A DNA stretch of 64,000 nucleotides, from positions 1,807,501 to 1,871,500 of the forward strand of contig NZ_CP094975.1 of NCBI RefSeq assembly GCF_023509015.1. Direction: 5' to 3'. Positions within the stretch are counted from its first letter, which is position 1, and each line of letters starts with the position of its first letter. Below are positions 9,365-19,871 of the stretch, piece after piece. Made by a program: the position numbers and the translations under genes. The DNA is from Pseudomonas abieticivorans (lineage in GTDB: Bacteria; Pseudomonadota; Gammaproteobacteria; Pseudomonadales; Pseudomonadaceae). The notes under the pieces are model-generated. The model was not told the origin of the DNA. It made no database searches and worked only from the letters and a program-made list of their open reading frames with translations.

Positions 9365-10290
9365 TGGATATCGACCTGCTGAGCAATATTCTGTTTGCCA
9401 TGGTGCGCTGCGGCACACCGTTGCTGCTGGTGGCCTTGGGCGAACTGATCTGTGAAAAGAGCGGTGTGCTCAACCTGGGCCAGGAAGGCATGATGCTGTT
9501 CGGTGCGGTGATCGGCTTCATCGTCGCCTTCAGCACCGGCAACCTTTGGCTGGGCGTGTTGCTGGCGATGCTGGCCGGCATGCTGCTGTCCTCATTGTTT
9601 GCCCTGGTGGCGCTGGTGTTCAACGCCAACCAGGTGGCCACCGGCCTTGCCCTGACCATTTTTGGCGTGGGCTTGTCGACCTTCGTCGGCGCGGCCTGGG
9701 TGGGCAAACCACTGACCGGTTTCGAGCCGATCGCGGTGCCGGTGCTGAGCAACATCCCGTTGATCGGCCGCATGCTGTTTGCCCAGGATTGGCTGGTGTA
9801 CCTGTCTTTCGTACTGTTCGGCGGCGTGGCCTGGGTGATTCTGAAAAGCCGCGTGGGCCTGATCATCCAGGCCGTCGGCGAAAACCCCGATGCGGCCAGC
9901 GCCATGGGCCTGCCAGTCATCACCGTGCGCACCCTGGCGGTGCTGTTCGGCGGCGCCATGGCGGGTCTGGCCGGGGCGTACCTGTCGCTGGCCTACACGC
10001 CGATGTGGGCCGAGAACATGAGCGCTGGCCGCGGCTGGATCGCCCTGGCCCTGGTGGTGTTCGCCAGCTGGCGGGTATGGCGCCTGCTGCTGGGGGCCTG
10101 GCTGTTCGGCCTGACCAGCATCCTGCACCTGGTGGCCCAGGGCATCGGCTGGTCGATGCCTTCCAGCCTGCTGGCCATGCTGCCGTACGTCGCCACCATC
10201 GTGGTGCTGGTGTTGCTGTCGCGCGATGGCTTGCGCACCCGGCTGTTTGCCCCCGTTTCATTGGGGCAACCGTGGAAGCCGGGGCACTGA
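9364..10290 (+). CDS. nucleoside/purine-type ABC transporter permease 2
   Basis: A 308-residue hydrophobic permease with about 9-10 membrane segments. It forms the heterodimeric channel of the BMP-type nucleoside importer with the gene before it. Family landmarks are CEKSGVLNLGQEGMMLFGA near residues 30-50 and GENPDAASAMGLPV, the cytoplasmic coupling loop, near the middle. The ATG at 9364 overlaps the stop of permease 1 by one base, a sign of translational coupling; a GTG directly before it (9361) is the alternative start. An SDR gene follows after 48 bp and could be on the same transcript. Confidence 0.88.
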   Translation: MDIDLLSNILFAMVRCGTPLLLVALGELICEKSGVLNLGQEGMMLFGAVIGFIVAFSTGNLWLGVLLAMLAGMLLSSLFALVALVFNANQVATGLALTIFGVGLSTFVGAAWVGKPLTGFEPIAVPVLSNIPLIGRMLFAQDWLVYLSFVLFGGVAWVILKSRVGLIIQAVGENPDAASAMGLPVITVRTLAVLFGGAMAGLAGAYLSLAYTPMWAENMSAGRGWIALALVVFASWRVWRLLLGAWLFGLTSILHLVAQGIGWSMPSSLLAMLPYVATIVVLVLLSRDGLRTRLFAPVSLGQPWKPGH

Positions 10291-10338
10291 CGCCGATTGA
10301 CGCTATGCTGTTGGCTCGACTTTCAAAGGAGCCAGCAC

Positions 10339-11019
10339 ATGACTGCCAAGCACGCACTGATTATCGGCGCCTCTCGTGGGCTGGGCCTCGGCCTGGTCCA
10401 GCGCTTGAAAGAGGATGGCTGGGATGTAACCGCCACCGTGCGCGACCCGCAAAAGGCCGAGGCCTTGCGCGCCGTCGCCGGCGTGCAAATCGCCCAACTG
10501 GACATGGATGACGCCGCCCAATTGGCGACCTTGGTCACCCAACTGCAAGGCCAGACTTTCGACCTGCTGTTCGTTAACGCTGGCGTCAAGGGCCCGGCCA
10601 ACCAGAGCGTCGACCTGGTCACCCAGGCCGAGATCGGCGCGCTGTTCTTCACCAACGCCGTGGCGCCGATCCGCCTGGCCCGGGAGTTCGTCGGGCAGCT
10701 CAACGGTAACGGCGTGATCGCCTTCATGAGTTCGGTACTGGGCAGCGTGACCATCCCGGATGCGCCGGACCTAACCCTGTACAAGGCAAGCAAGGCGGCG
10801 CTCAACTCCATGACCAGCACCTTCGTGACCACCCTGGCGGAAACCAAACTGACCGTGCTGTCTTTGCACCCAGGTTGGGTGAAGACCGACATGGGCGGCG
10901 AAGGGGCTGACATCGACGTGCAAACCAGCACCCGCGGGTTGATCGACCAGGTTGACGCCTATGCCGGCAAGGGTGGCCACCATTTCGTCAACTACCGCGG
11001 TGAGGTGCTGCCTTGGTGA
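10339..11019 (+). CDS. short-chain dehydrogenase/reductase
   Basis: A 226-residue NAD(P)-dependent short-chain dehydrogenase. The N-terminal cofactor motif GASRGLGLG lies at about 9-17, NAGVKG at about 76-81, the catalytic serine in FMSSVLGS, and YKASKAAL gives the YxxxK pair. The substrate is unknown. The ATG at 10339 is preceded by AAAGGAG at good spacing; a longer reading from 10297 has no ribosome site. It lies in the purine island, between the ABC permease and 8-oxoguanine deaminase, but such enzymes are too general to infer a purine substrate. Base composition is like its neighbours. Confidence 0.85.
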   Translation: MTAKHALIIGASRGLGLGLVQRLKEDGWDVTATVRDPQKAEALRAVAGVQIAQLDMDDAAQLATLVTQLQGQTFDLLFVNAGVKGPANQSVDLVTQAEIGALFFTNAVAPIRLAREFVGQLNGNGVIAFMSSVLGSVTIPDAPDLTLYKASKAALNSMTSTFVTTLAETKLTVLSLHPGWVKTDMGGEGADIDVQTSTRGLIDQVDAYAGKGGHHFVNYRGEVLPW

Positions 11020-11054
11020 AGTAGCGGCGAGCCTCACACTCACCAGTATTCGCC

Positions 11055-11067
11055 CACAATTATTGTG
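11055..11067. promoter_or_regulatory. perfect palindrome upstream of the deaminase gene
   Basis: CACAAT-T-ATTGTG is a perfect 6-bp dyad about the base 11061, 95 bp before the 8-oxoguanine deaminase start. It differs from the TGACCTAYTGGTCA motif, so any regulator would be another one. Only the symmetry and position support it. Confidence 0.3.
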
Positions 11068-11162
11068 TGGTAACCTGCGATCCGCGCATTCGCGCCCCTG
11101 GATCAGCAGACAGGGCAACACTGAGCTGGCTAACCTGAACCCACTTTCAGAGGAGCCGGCCA

Positions 11163-12518
11163 ATGCCTGCGACCCGTATCTGGTTGAAAAACCCCCTCGC
11201 GATCTTTACCGCCAACGCCCTTGATGCCCGAGGCGGCCTGGTGATTGAAGGCGGCGTGATCACCGAAGTATTAGCGGCCGGGCAAGCCCCCGCCCAACCT
11301 TGCGCGCAAGTGTTCGATGCCCGTGAACACGTGATCCTGCCCGGCCTGATCAACACCCACCACCACTTCTACCAAACCCTGACCCGCGCCTGGGCGCCGG
11401 TGGTCAACCAGCCGCTGTTCCCGTGGCTCAAGACCCTGTACCCGGTCTGGGCCCGCCTGACCCCGGAAAAACTGGCCCTGGCCACCAAGGTCGCGCTGGC
11501 AGAATTGCTGCTGTCAGGCTGCACCACCGCGGCCGACCACCACTACCTGTTCCCTGATGGCTTGGAAAACGCCATCGACGTGCAGGTACAAACAGTGCGC
11601 GAACTGGGCATGCGCGCCATGCTCACCCGCGGCTCCATGAGCCTGGGCGAAGCCGACGGCGGCCTGCCGCCCCAGCAAACCGTGCAACAGGGTGAAGTGA
11701 TCCTGGCTGACAGCCAGCGATTGATCGAGACTTACCACGAGCGCGGTGCCGGCGCACACATCCAGATCGCCCTGGCGCCGTGCTCACCGTTCTCGGTCAC
11801 CCCCGAAATCATGCGGGCCAGCGCAGACCTGGCCGTGGCGCACGACGTGCGCCTGCACACCCACTTGGCCGAGACCCTGGACGAAGAAGATTTCTGCCTG
11901 CAGCGCTTCGGCCTGCGCACCGTGGATTACCTGGACAGCGTCGGCTGGTTGGGCCCGCGCACCTGGCTGGCCCATGGCATCCACTTCAACCCCGACGAAA
12001 TCGCCCGCCTGGGCCAGGCCGGCACCGGCATCTGCCATTGCCCAAGCTCGAACATGCGCCTGGCTTCGGGCATCTGCCCTACCCTGGAGCTGATAGAGGC
12101 CGGCGCCCCCGTAGGTTTGGGTGTCGACGGCTCGGCCTCCAACGACGCCTCGAACATGATCCTGGAAACCCGCCAGGCCCTGTACCTGCAACGCCTGAAG
12201 TACGGCGCCCAGGCCATCACCCCGGAGCTGGTGCTGGGCTGGGCCACCCAGGGCTCGGCAAAACTGCTGGGGCGCAGCGACATTGGTGAATTGGCGGTGG
12301 GCAAGCAGGCCGACCTGGCGCTGTTCAAACTCGACGAACTGCGCTTTTCCGGCAGCCATGACCCAATCAGCGCACTGCTGCTGTGCGGCGCCGACCGGGC
12401 CGACCGAGTGATGATCGGTGGCCAGTGGCGCGTAATCGACGGGCAGGTCGAGGGCCTGGACCTCAAAGGCCTGATCGCCGACCACCGCCAGGCCGCCAGC
12501 CAGCTCATCAACGCCTGA
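11163..12518 (+). CDS. 8-oxoguanine deaminase (zinc amidohydrolase)
   Basis: A 451-residue member of the cytosine/guanine-deaminase branch of the amidohydrolase superfamily. It hydrolyses 8-oxoguanine to urate and ammonia, a salvage or clean-up step for oxidised guanine. Metal and catalytic residues are in place: H66 and H68 in NTHHHFY, H232/H234 in LHTHLAE with the following glutamate, H271 or H274 in LAHGIHF, and D322 in GVDGSASNDASNM. P. aeruginosa PA0142, a characterised 8-oxoguanine deaminase, lies in the same type of neighbourhood. Closely related enzymes use guanine or isoguanine, so the exact substrate is inferred. The ATG follows AGAGGAG at good distance. A REP palindrome and the IS follow directly. 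Confidence 0.85.
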   Translation: MPATRIWLKNPLAIFTANALDARGGLVIEGGVITEVLAAGQAPAQPCAQVFDAREHVILPGLINTHHHFYQTLTRAWAPVVNQPLFPWLKTLYPVWARLTPEKLALATKVALAELLLSGCTTAADHHYLFPDGLENAIDVQVQTVRELGMRAMLTRGSMSLGEADGGLPPQQTVQQGEVILADSQRLIETYHERGAGAHIQIALAPCSPFSVTPEIMRASADLAVAHDVRLHTHLAETLDEEDFCLQRFGLRTVDYLDSVGWLGPRTWLAHGIHFNPDEIARLGQAGTGICHCPSSNMRLASGICPTLELIEAGAPVGLGVDGSASNDASNMILETRQALYLQRLKYGAQAITPELVLGWATQGSAKLLGRSDIGELAVGKQADLALFKLDELRFSGSHDPISALLLCGADRADRVMIGGQWRVIDGQVEGLDLKGLIADHRQAASQLINA

Positions 12519-12529
12519 TCCGCCACCGT

Positions 12530-12609
12530 GTAGGAGCGGATGGATCCGCGAAGATCGCGCCCCGGTTTCACTAATGCACCGCGGCGTTCTTTTCGCGGAT
12601 CAATCCGCT
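12530..12609. repeat. REP palindrome pair, split by the IS110 element
   Basis: The left arm GTAGGAGCGGATGGATCCGCG starts at 12530, and the right arm CGCGGATCAATCCGCT runs to 12609. The remaining bases, CCTAC, lie at 13815-13819 on the other side of the IS. Removing the IS restores the full arm. Confidence 0.85.
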
Positions 12610-12618
12610 TGTATCTGC

Positions 12619-12792
12619 AGAGGTGGTTAGACTTTGAGGTGAGAGCGGTGAGTAGCAAGCTGTTAATCCGTTGTGCTTGAAGCACGTGTAGGAGCAAAGC
12701 TGCTACCCACCTCTTCACTCTGGCGATAAAGCCCGAACAGTTGAACGAGCACCACTCGAATACAAGCGTGGGCCACGCCAGAGCGCTCTCAC
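12619..12792 (+). ncRNA. candidate IS110 bridge RNA, copy 1
   Basis: Four guide-like segments occur in the order known for IS621 bridge RNA. AATCCG (12665-12670) equals the left target. GTAGGAG (12688-12694) is the reverse complement of CTCCTAC, the core plus right target. ACAGTTG (12737-12743) equals the IS right end before the core. ATACAAG (12760-12766) is the reverse complement of CTTGTAT, the core plus IS left end. The first pair sits in a loop closed by 12652-12661 with 12698-12706 and separated by the hairpin GTGCT-TGA-AGCAC. The second pair is closed by the 8-bp stem 12718-12725/12776-12783, with an inner GCCC/GGGC stem. Outer pairings AGAGGTGG (12619-12626) with CCACCTCT (12707-12714), or GTGAGAGCG (12639-12647) with CGCTCTCAC (12784-12792), are mutually exclusive options. 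The exact 5' and 3' ends are unknown. Confidence 0.85.
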
Positions 12793-12804
12793 TCACAAGT
12801 GTAG

Positions 12805-13746
<942 letters not shown>

Positions 13747-13751
13747 AAGAC

Positions 13752-13790
13752 TTGATCGCACTGAAAAGCAAAGCTTTGCAGTGCGATCAA
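13752..13790 (+). terminator. hairpin in the IS right end
   Basis: TTGATCGCACTG (13752-13763) and CAGTGCGATCAA (13779-13790) form a perfect 12-bp stem six bases after the transposase stop, followed by AATTTAAGG. It probably ends the transposase transcript and may shield the element from read-through. The same hairpin is at 54491-54529 in copy 2. Confidence 0.6.
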
Positions 13791-13830
13791 AATTTAAGGC
13801 GGAAGACAGTTGCTCCTACGGGGGTATGGA

Positions 13831-14919
13831 TTACAGGCCCAGGAAGGCCAACATGATGAACGTGGCAAACAGCACAAAGTGGGTCATCCCTTCGATGGCA
13901 TTGGTTTCGCCATCGTTGAGGTTGATCGCGCTGACGATCAGCGTGATCGCGATCATCACGGTTTGCACCGGGGTCATCGCCATCTGAAACGGCTGGCCGG
14001 TGTACAGGGCCATGGCCTCCATCACCGGCACCGTCAGGATCACCGTGGACAGCGACGCACCCAAGGCGATGTTCACCACCGATTGCATGCGGTTGGCCAA
14101 GGCTGCGCGCAAGGCGGTCAAAATCTCTGGCGCCGCCGAAATCGCCGCCACGATGATGGCTGTCAGCACCGGCGGTGCGCCACTGCCCTCCAGGCCATAG
14201 TCCAGGGTTTTGGACATCACCTCGGCCAGCGCCCCAATCACGGCCACCCCGAATACCAACGTGCACACCGACAGCGTCAGGTTGACCGGCGGTGCGTCTG
14301 GGTTCGGCCGTTTGCTTTTGCGTTTTTGCGGGTAGCTGTAGCTGAAGAAGTAACTGTGCGGCCCCACCTGCATGCGCAAGAACAAGGTGTACAGAATCAG
14401 CATGGCGCCGATGGTGAACGCCGAGTAAAGCTTCCAGTCGCCTTGCGGGATGAACTCGGGCACCACCATCGACACGCCCATGGCGGTCATAATCATCACG
14501 CTATAAATGCGCGCCGAGTCGTCATTGTAGGATTGCTCGCCATGCTTGATCCCGCCCATCAGCGCCGCCAGGCCGAGGATACCGTTGATGTCGAGCATCA
14601 CCGCCGAATAGATGGTATCGCGCACCAGGGTAGGCGAGGCCTCGTTGCTCATCATGATGGCCAGGATCACCACCTCCACCAACACCGCCGACAACGTCAG
14701 GATCATGGTGCCGTAAGGGTCGCCGACTTTCTCGGCAAGTATCTCGGCGTGCTGCGCCACTTGCACCGACGCGCAGACGATGGCCGCGATCAGCACGATG
14801 CCGGCGATCAAGGCCACGTTGTGGCCATGGCCCAGTAACAGCGGCTCCAGCGGGTAGGCCAGTGCCGTGACGATCAGAGCCAGCAGCAGGAATTTTTCTT
14901 GCTTGAACAGGTTAAGCAT
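13831..14919 (-). CDS. ChaA-type Ca2+(Na+)/H+ antiporter
   Basis: A 362-residue inner-membrane cation/proton antiporter of the CaCA superfamily, exporting Ca2+ or Na+/K+ in exchange for protons. Two alpha-repeat regions are visible: AEKVGDPYGTMILTLSAVLVEVVILAIMM near residues 62-90 and ISAAPEILTALRAALANRMQSVVNIALGASLSTVILTVPV near 262-300. They lie in two halves of about five membrane segments joined by a basic, hydrophilic loop (YPQKRKSKRPNPDAPP). The acidic residues in each repeat are present. The gene runs against the IS and its stop lies only 17 bp from the IS right end, so transposition just missed it. It has no obvious purine link. Confidence 0.87.
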   Translation of the reverse strand: MLNLFKQEKFLLLALIVTALAYPLEPLLLGHGHNVALIAGIVLIAAIVCASVQVAQHAEILAEKVGDPYGTMILTLSAVLVEVVILAIMMSNEASPTLVRDTIYSAVMLDINGILGLAALMGGIKHGEQSYNDDSARIYSVMIMTAMGVSMVVPEFIPQGDWKLYSAFTIGAMLILYTLFLRMQVGPHSYFFSYSYPQKRKSKRPNPDAPPVNLTLSVCTLVFGVAVIGALAEVMSKTLDYGLEGSGAPPVLTAIIVAAISAAPEILTALRAALANRMQSVVNIALGASLSTVILTVPVMEAMALYTGQPFQMAMTPVQTVMIAITLIVSAINLNDGETNAIEGMTHFVLFATFIMLAFLGL

Positions 14920-15094
14920 TGCAGTCCTTGAGGTGTGAATAGCGAGTGCAGTCCCTTACAGACTGTAGACGCTAACGGATCGTTTCCTTGGATCAGCCCG
15001 CGCACCAAGCCGACGCACGCACTAGCCCCAGGCGCACCGGCAAGTACCACGCCCGGCGATTGGCACGCCCGTACAACGCGACTTGCGGCTTTGT

Positions 15095-15108
15095 TGTCCT
15101 ATTGGTCA
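15095..15108. promoter_or_regulatory. candidate purine-regulator operator C
   Basis: TGTCCTATTGGTCA differs from operator B only at positions 3, 8 and 12 and matches the RutR pattern at 10 of 12 positions. It ends 68 bp before the binding-protein start. The presence of near-identical motifs before two separated parts of one transporter is the main support. Confidence 0.6.
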
Positions 15109-15176
15109 GTTTTTTGCATTGGGTATCGAGCCTTATCTGTCCCCATCCCTAAAAAAGAAAATGGAGCTCGACCCAC

Positions 15177-16259
15177 ATGCAAAAACGCCCGTTGAAGAAA
15201 CTGTTCGGTGCCTTGGCAATCGCGGTAGGCCTGGCCAGCAGCCTGGCCGCCAGCGCCGCCGACCCGTTGAAAGTCGGTTTCGTGTACATCGGCCCGATCG
15301 GTGACCACGGCTGGACCTACCAGCACGAGCAGGGGCGCAAGGCGCTCGTGGAAAAGATGGGCGACAAGATCACCACCAGCTATGTGGAAAACGTGCCGGA
15401 AGGCGCTGACGCCGAGCGGGTGATCCGCAACATGGCCAAGGACAAGTACGACCTGATCTTCACCACCTCGTTCGGCTACATGAACCCTACCGTGAAGGTT
15501 GCCAAGCAATTCCCCAACGTCATCTTCGAGCACTCCACCGGCTACAAGCAGGAAAAGAACCTGGGTACCTACCTGGCGCGCACCTATGAAGGGCGCTACG
15601 TGGGTGGCTTCCTGGCGGCCAAGATGACCAAGACCAAAAAAGTTGGTTACGTGGCCTCCTTCCCGATCCCGGAAGTGATCCGCGACATCAACGCCATCCA
15701 GTTGGCCTTGAACAAATACAACCCCGGCACCGAAATGAAAGTGGTGTGGGTGAACTCCTGGTTCGACCCGGGCAAAGAAGCCGATGCCGCCAACGCCCTG
15801 ATCGACCAGGGCGCCGACGTGATCTTCCAGCACACCGACAGCCCGGCACCGATCCAGACCGCCGAACGCCGTGGCGTGTATGCCGTGGGTTATGCCTCGG
15901 ACATGGCGCACTTCGGCCCCAAAGCCGTGCTGACCTCCATCGTCAACAACTGGGCCCCGCACTACATCGCCACCACCCAGGCCGTGCTTGACCACACCTG
16001 GAAATCCCAAGACTTCTGGGGTGGCCTGGCCGATGGTACGGTCGAACTGCCGATCAGCGACGTAGTGCCGGCTAACGTCAAGGCCGAAGCCGAACAGATC
16101 ATCGCCGACATCAAGAGCGGTGCCTTCCACCCCTTCACCGGCCCGATCAAGGACCAGAAAGGCGACGTGAAAATCCCGGCCGGCAGCACCGCCACCAACG
16201 CCGACCTGGCCTCGATGAACTACTACGTCGAAGGCCTGACCGCGACCATCCCACAATAA
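15177..16259 (+). CDS. BMP-family substrate-binding protein of a nucleoside/purine ABC importer
   Basis: A 360-residue periplasmic binding protein of the basic-membrane-protein (PnrA/Med) family, which delivers nucleosides or purines to an ABC importer. The signal peptide MQKRPLKKLFGALAIAVGLASSLAASAA is followed by the mature domain DPLKVGFVYIGPIGDHGWTYQHEQGR, typical of the family, and FTTSFGYMNPTVKVA. The partner ATPase and permeases are 5 kb upstream, now split from it by the IS and the antiporter gene. A shared operator-like motif links them. A GGAG lies about ten bases before the ATG. A hairpin after the stop fits the usual high expression of binding proteins. Confidence 0.9.
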   Translation: MQKRPLKKLFGALAIAVGLASSLAASAADPLKVGFVYIGPIGDHGWTYQHEQGRKALVEKMGDKITTSYVENVPEGADAERVIRNMAKDKYDLIFTTSFGYMNPTVKVAKQFPNVIFEHSTGYKQEKNLGTYLARTYEGRYVGGFLAAKMTKTKKVGYVASFPIPEVIRDINAIQLALNKYNPGTEMKVVWVNSWFDPGKEADAANALIDQGADVIFQHTDSPAPIQTAERRGVYAVGYASDMAHFGPKAVLTSIVNNWAPHYIATTQAVLDHTWKSQDFWGGLADGTVELPISDVVPANVKAEAEQIIADIKSGAFHPFTGPIKDQKGDVKIPAGSTATNADLASMNYYVEGLTATIPQ

Positions 16260-16267
16260 TAAAGACC

Positions 16268-16287
16268 GGGGGCGCACCCACGCCCCC
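16268..16287. other. GC-rich hairpin after the binding-protein gene
   Basis: GGGGGCG-CACCCA-CGCCCCC forms a 7-bp stem 8 bp after the stop codon, with no T-run. Such intercistronic hairpins commonly stabilise the upstream binding-protein mRNA and lower downstream expression. Confidence 0.55.
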
Positions 16288-16303
16288 ACACCGGAGCACC
16301 GGC

Positions 16304-17272
16304 ATGAACAGCCTTCCCATCATCAACATCGCCCCCCTTTACCAAGCCGACGAGCAGGGCTGGCAAAGCGTTGCCGACGCCATCGATCAAGCCTGCCGCC
16401 AATGGGGCTTTTTCTACATCAAAGGCCACCCGATCAGCGCCGAGCGCATCGGCCAACTGCAAGCTGCCGCCAAGGCCTTCTTCGCCCAGCCGCTTGAACA
16501 CAAGCTGGCCATCGACATCACCCAAACCCGCCACCACCGCGGCTACGGCGCCATCGCCACCGAACAGCTCGACCCGTCGCTGCCCAGCGACCTGAAAGAA
16601 ACCTTCGACATGGGCCTGCACCTGCCGGCTGATCACCCCGACGTGCTGGCGGAAAAGCCCCTGCGCGGGCCCAACCGCCACCCGCACATGGCCGGCTGGG
16701 AAAGCCTGATGGAGCAGCACTACCTGGACATGCAGGCCCTGGCGCAAACCCTGTTGCGCGCCATGACGGTGGCCTTGGGCATCGACCGGGATTTCTTCGA
16801 CCAACGCTTCGAGGCACCGGTGAGCGTGCTGCGCATGATCCATTATCCACCGCGCCAGACCGCCACCTCGGCCGAGCAGCAAGGCGCCGGGGCCCATACC
16901 GATTACGGCTGCATCACCCTGTTGTACCAAGACAGCGCCGGCGGCCTGCAGGTGCGCAACGTGGATGGCGAATGGATCGACGCACCGCCCATCGACGGCA
17001 CCTTCGTGGTGAACCTAGGCGACATGATGGCGCGCTGGAGCAATGACCGGTACCTGTCCACCCCGCACCGGGTGATCAGCCCGTTGGGTTGCGACCGCTA
17101 CTCCATGCCGTTCTTCGCCGAGCCGCACCCCGATACCCGCATCGAATGCCTGCCCGGCTGCCAAAGCGCGGAGCAACCGGCGAAATACCCGGCCACCACC
17201 TGCGCCGAGTTCCTGCTGTCGCGCTTCGCCGATACCTATGCCTACCGGCGCGAGTTGGACGAAGCGATATGA
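16304..17272 (+). CDS. 2-oxoglutarate/Fe(II)-dependent oxygenase, isopenicillin-N-synthase-like
   Basis: A 322-residue non-haem iron oxygenase with the two standard parts: an N-terminal DIOX_N domain (INIAPLYQADEQGWQSVADAIDQACRQWGFFYI, in pieces) and a C-terminal double-stranded beta-helix. The iron ligands are H198 and D200 in AHTDYG and H255 in TPHRV. R265 with S267 (RYS) is the co-substrate site. These enzymes oxidise a small molecule with O2 and, usually, 2-oxoglutarate. The substrate is unknown. The gene lies 44 bp after the nucleoside-binding protein and ends inside operator D of the adenine deaminase gene, so a purine, nucleoside or modified purine substrate is an attractive inference. 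Confidence 0.88.
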   Translation: MNSLPIINIAPLYQADEQGWQSVADAIDQACRQWGFFYIKGHPISAERIGQLQAAAKAFFAQPLEHKLAIDITQTRHHRGYGAIATEQLDPSLPSDLKETFDMGLHLPADHPDVLAEKPLRGPNRHPHMAGWESLMEQHYLDMQALAQTLLRAMTVALGIDRDFFDQRFEAPVSVLRMIHYPPRQTATSAEQQGAGAHTDYGCITLLYQDSAGGLQVRNVDGEWIDAPPIDGTFVVNLGDMMARWSNDRYLSTPHRVISPLGCDRYSMPFFAEPHPDTRIECLPGCQSAEQPAKYPATTCAEFLLSRFADTYAYRRELDEAI

Positions 17273-17284
17273 ACCTGCTGGTCA
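17271..17284. promoter_or_regulatory. candidate purine-regulator operator D
   Basis: GAACCTGCTGGTCA shares CCT-N-CTGGTCA with operators B and C, and is followed by GGAAAT as in operator B. It overlaps the stop codon of the oxygenase and ends 66 bp before the adenine deaminase start. A TAGAAT -10-like element lies about 30 bp downstream. Confidence 0.5.
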
Positions 17285-17341
17285 GGAAATGCCTCGTTAC
17301 AGGTTTAACCGCTGTAGAATGGCCGGATATGCACCTGATGA

Positions 17342-18304
<963 letters not shown>

Positions 18305-18318
18305 CCTGGCGCTTCATG

Positions 18319-18359
18319 GGTACCGGTGCCCCTACGACCTGCGTAGGCGCACAGGTACC
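18319..18359. terminator. long hairpin between convergent genes
   Basis: An 18-bp arm starting GGTACCGGTGCC pairs with an arm ending GCACAGGTACC at 16 of 18 positions around a 5-base loop. It lies between the adenine deaminase stop and the convergent MFS gene and probably terminates both. No long T-run is present on either strand. Confidence 0.55.
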
Positions 18360-18367
18360 TGCGGGCA

Positions 18368-19736
18368 TCAACCTGCCAACTCCTCCAGCGTGCGGCCCCG
18401 CGTCTCGATCCCGAACAACCCGACAATGACCGCCGCCAGCACAAAGCACAGCGCACCCAGGGCAAACACCCCGCCCCTGCCCGGTGATGGGGAACACCAG
18501 GCCCGTCACCAACGGCCCCAGCAACGACCCCACCCTACCAACCGCCGAAGCGAAGCCTGAACCCGTGGCCCGCGCCGACGTGGGGTACAACTCCGGCGTA
18601 TAGGTGTAGAGCACCGCCCACATGCCAAACAGAAAAAACTGCATCAACAACCCCGAGGCGATCAGCAGCCCGACGTTGCCGCCAAACACCGCACTTTGCC
18701 CGTAGACGAACGCCATGGCGCCCCCGCCCAGCAGGGTCAGCACGCACGTCGGCTTGCGCCCCCAGGCTTCCACCAACCAGGCCGCCACCAGAAAGCCCGG
18801 GATACCGCCCAGGGAAATCAGTACCGTGTAGTACACCGACTGCGTCACCGCGAAGCCCGATTGCTGCAGCAATGCGCTCAACCACGACGTCAGCCCGTAG
18901 AAACCCAGCAGGGCGAAAAACCAGACGCTCCAGATCATCAACGTGCGTTTGCGATACAGCGGCGACCACAGGGCATAGAACGCCGATAGAAAGCCTGGGG
19001 GTGCCGATTTACCGCGCGGCAGTGCCACGGGCGTGGGCAACTGGTCGATCTTGAGCGACGCCATCACCTTGGCCTCGATGCCAAGGAGCACCCGGTCGGC
19101 CGCAGCCTGCCGGCCAACCTGCTCCAGCCAGCGCGGCGACTCGGGAATGAAAAAACGCACCGCCAACACGAACACCGCCGGCACGGCCAACACCAGGAAG
19201 ATGTCGCGCCAACCCACCAACGGCAACAGGAAGTAGGACAGTACCCCGGCGGCGACGAAGCCCAACGGCCAAAACCCATCCATCAAGGCGATGTAGCGGC
19301 CGCGGTTCTTGGCTGGGATCAATTCGGAAAGCATCGACTGGGCAATTGGAAACTCCATGCCCATGCCGATCCCCAGCAGCACCCTGAACAACGTCAGGGT
19401 TTCCAGCGACTGCGCGGTGGAACACAGGTAGCTGGCCACCCCCCACAAGACGATGCTCCACTGGAACACCGGTTTGCGGCCAAAACGATCAGCCAGCATG
19501 CCGGACAGCGAGGCCCCCACCACCATGCCGAAAAAACTCGAACTGGCCAGCAACCCAGCTTGCGCCGTACTCAAGCCGAACTCGGCTTTGATCGAGCCCA
19601 GCAGGAAGGTCATCATGGCCAGGTCCATGGAGTCGAACAGAAACGCCAGGGCGATCACCAGGAATATCAGCCGGTGATAACCGCTCAGGGGCAACCGTTC
19701 CAAGCGCTGCGCCGCGCTGTAGTCGTCGTTAGCCAT
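18368..19736 (-). pseudogene. MFS transporter, frameshifted near the C-terminus
   Basis: A 12-segment major facilitator of the sugar/aromatic-acid type. From MANDDYSAAQRLERLPLSGYHR it shows FDSMDLAMMTFLLGSI, the loop 2-3 motif GMLADRFGRKP and FFIPESPRWLEQVGR after segment 6. The frame holds to GLVFPITGQG, then fails. The family ending VFALGALCFVLAAVIVGLFG continues in another frame to a stop at 18368. A single extra base within 18469-18477 explains it, leaving the last membrane segment in the wrong frame. Without the correction the ORF runs on to 18294 with unrelated residues. It could be a sequencing error in a C/G run. The substrate is unknown; the adjacent ArsR-type gene is its likely regulator. 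Confidence 0.75.
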
Positions 19737-19871
19737 GCTGCACTCTCTCTGCCGGTTTGCGTGCATCGAGTGTGCGTCATCAACCAGGCAGGCATTGCCT
19801 GGGTGCGACCCGGCAGGTCCCACCTGCGACGCCGACCGCTCTAGATCAAGCGGCGCAGGCACTCGACAGGG

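Noticed and set aside
15099..16289. 396-codon ORF opposite the BMP gene
   Set aside because: The opposite frame encodes a complete binding protein with signal peptide; this reading is rich in G, V, H and D without domains.
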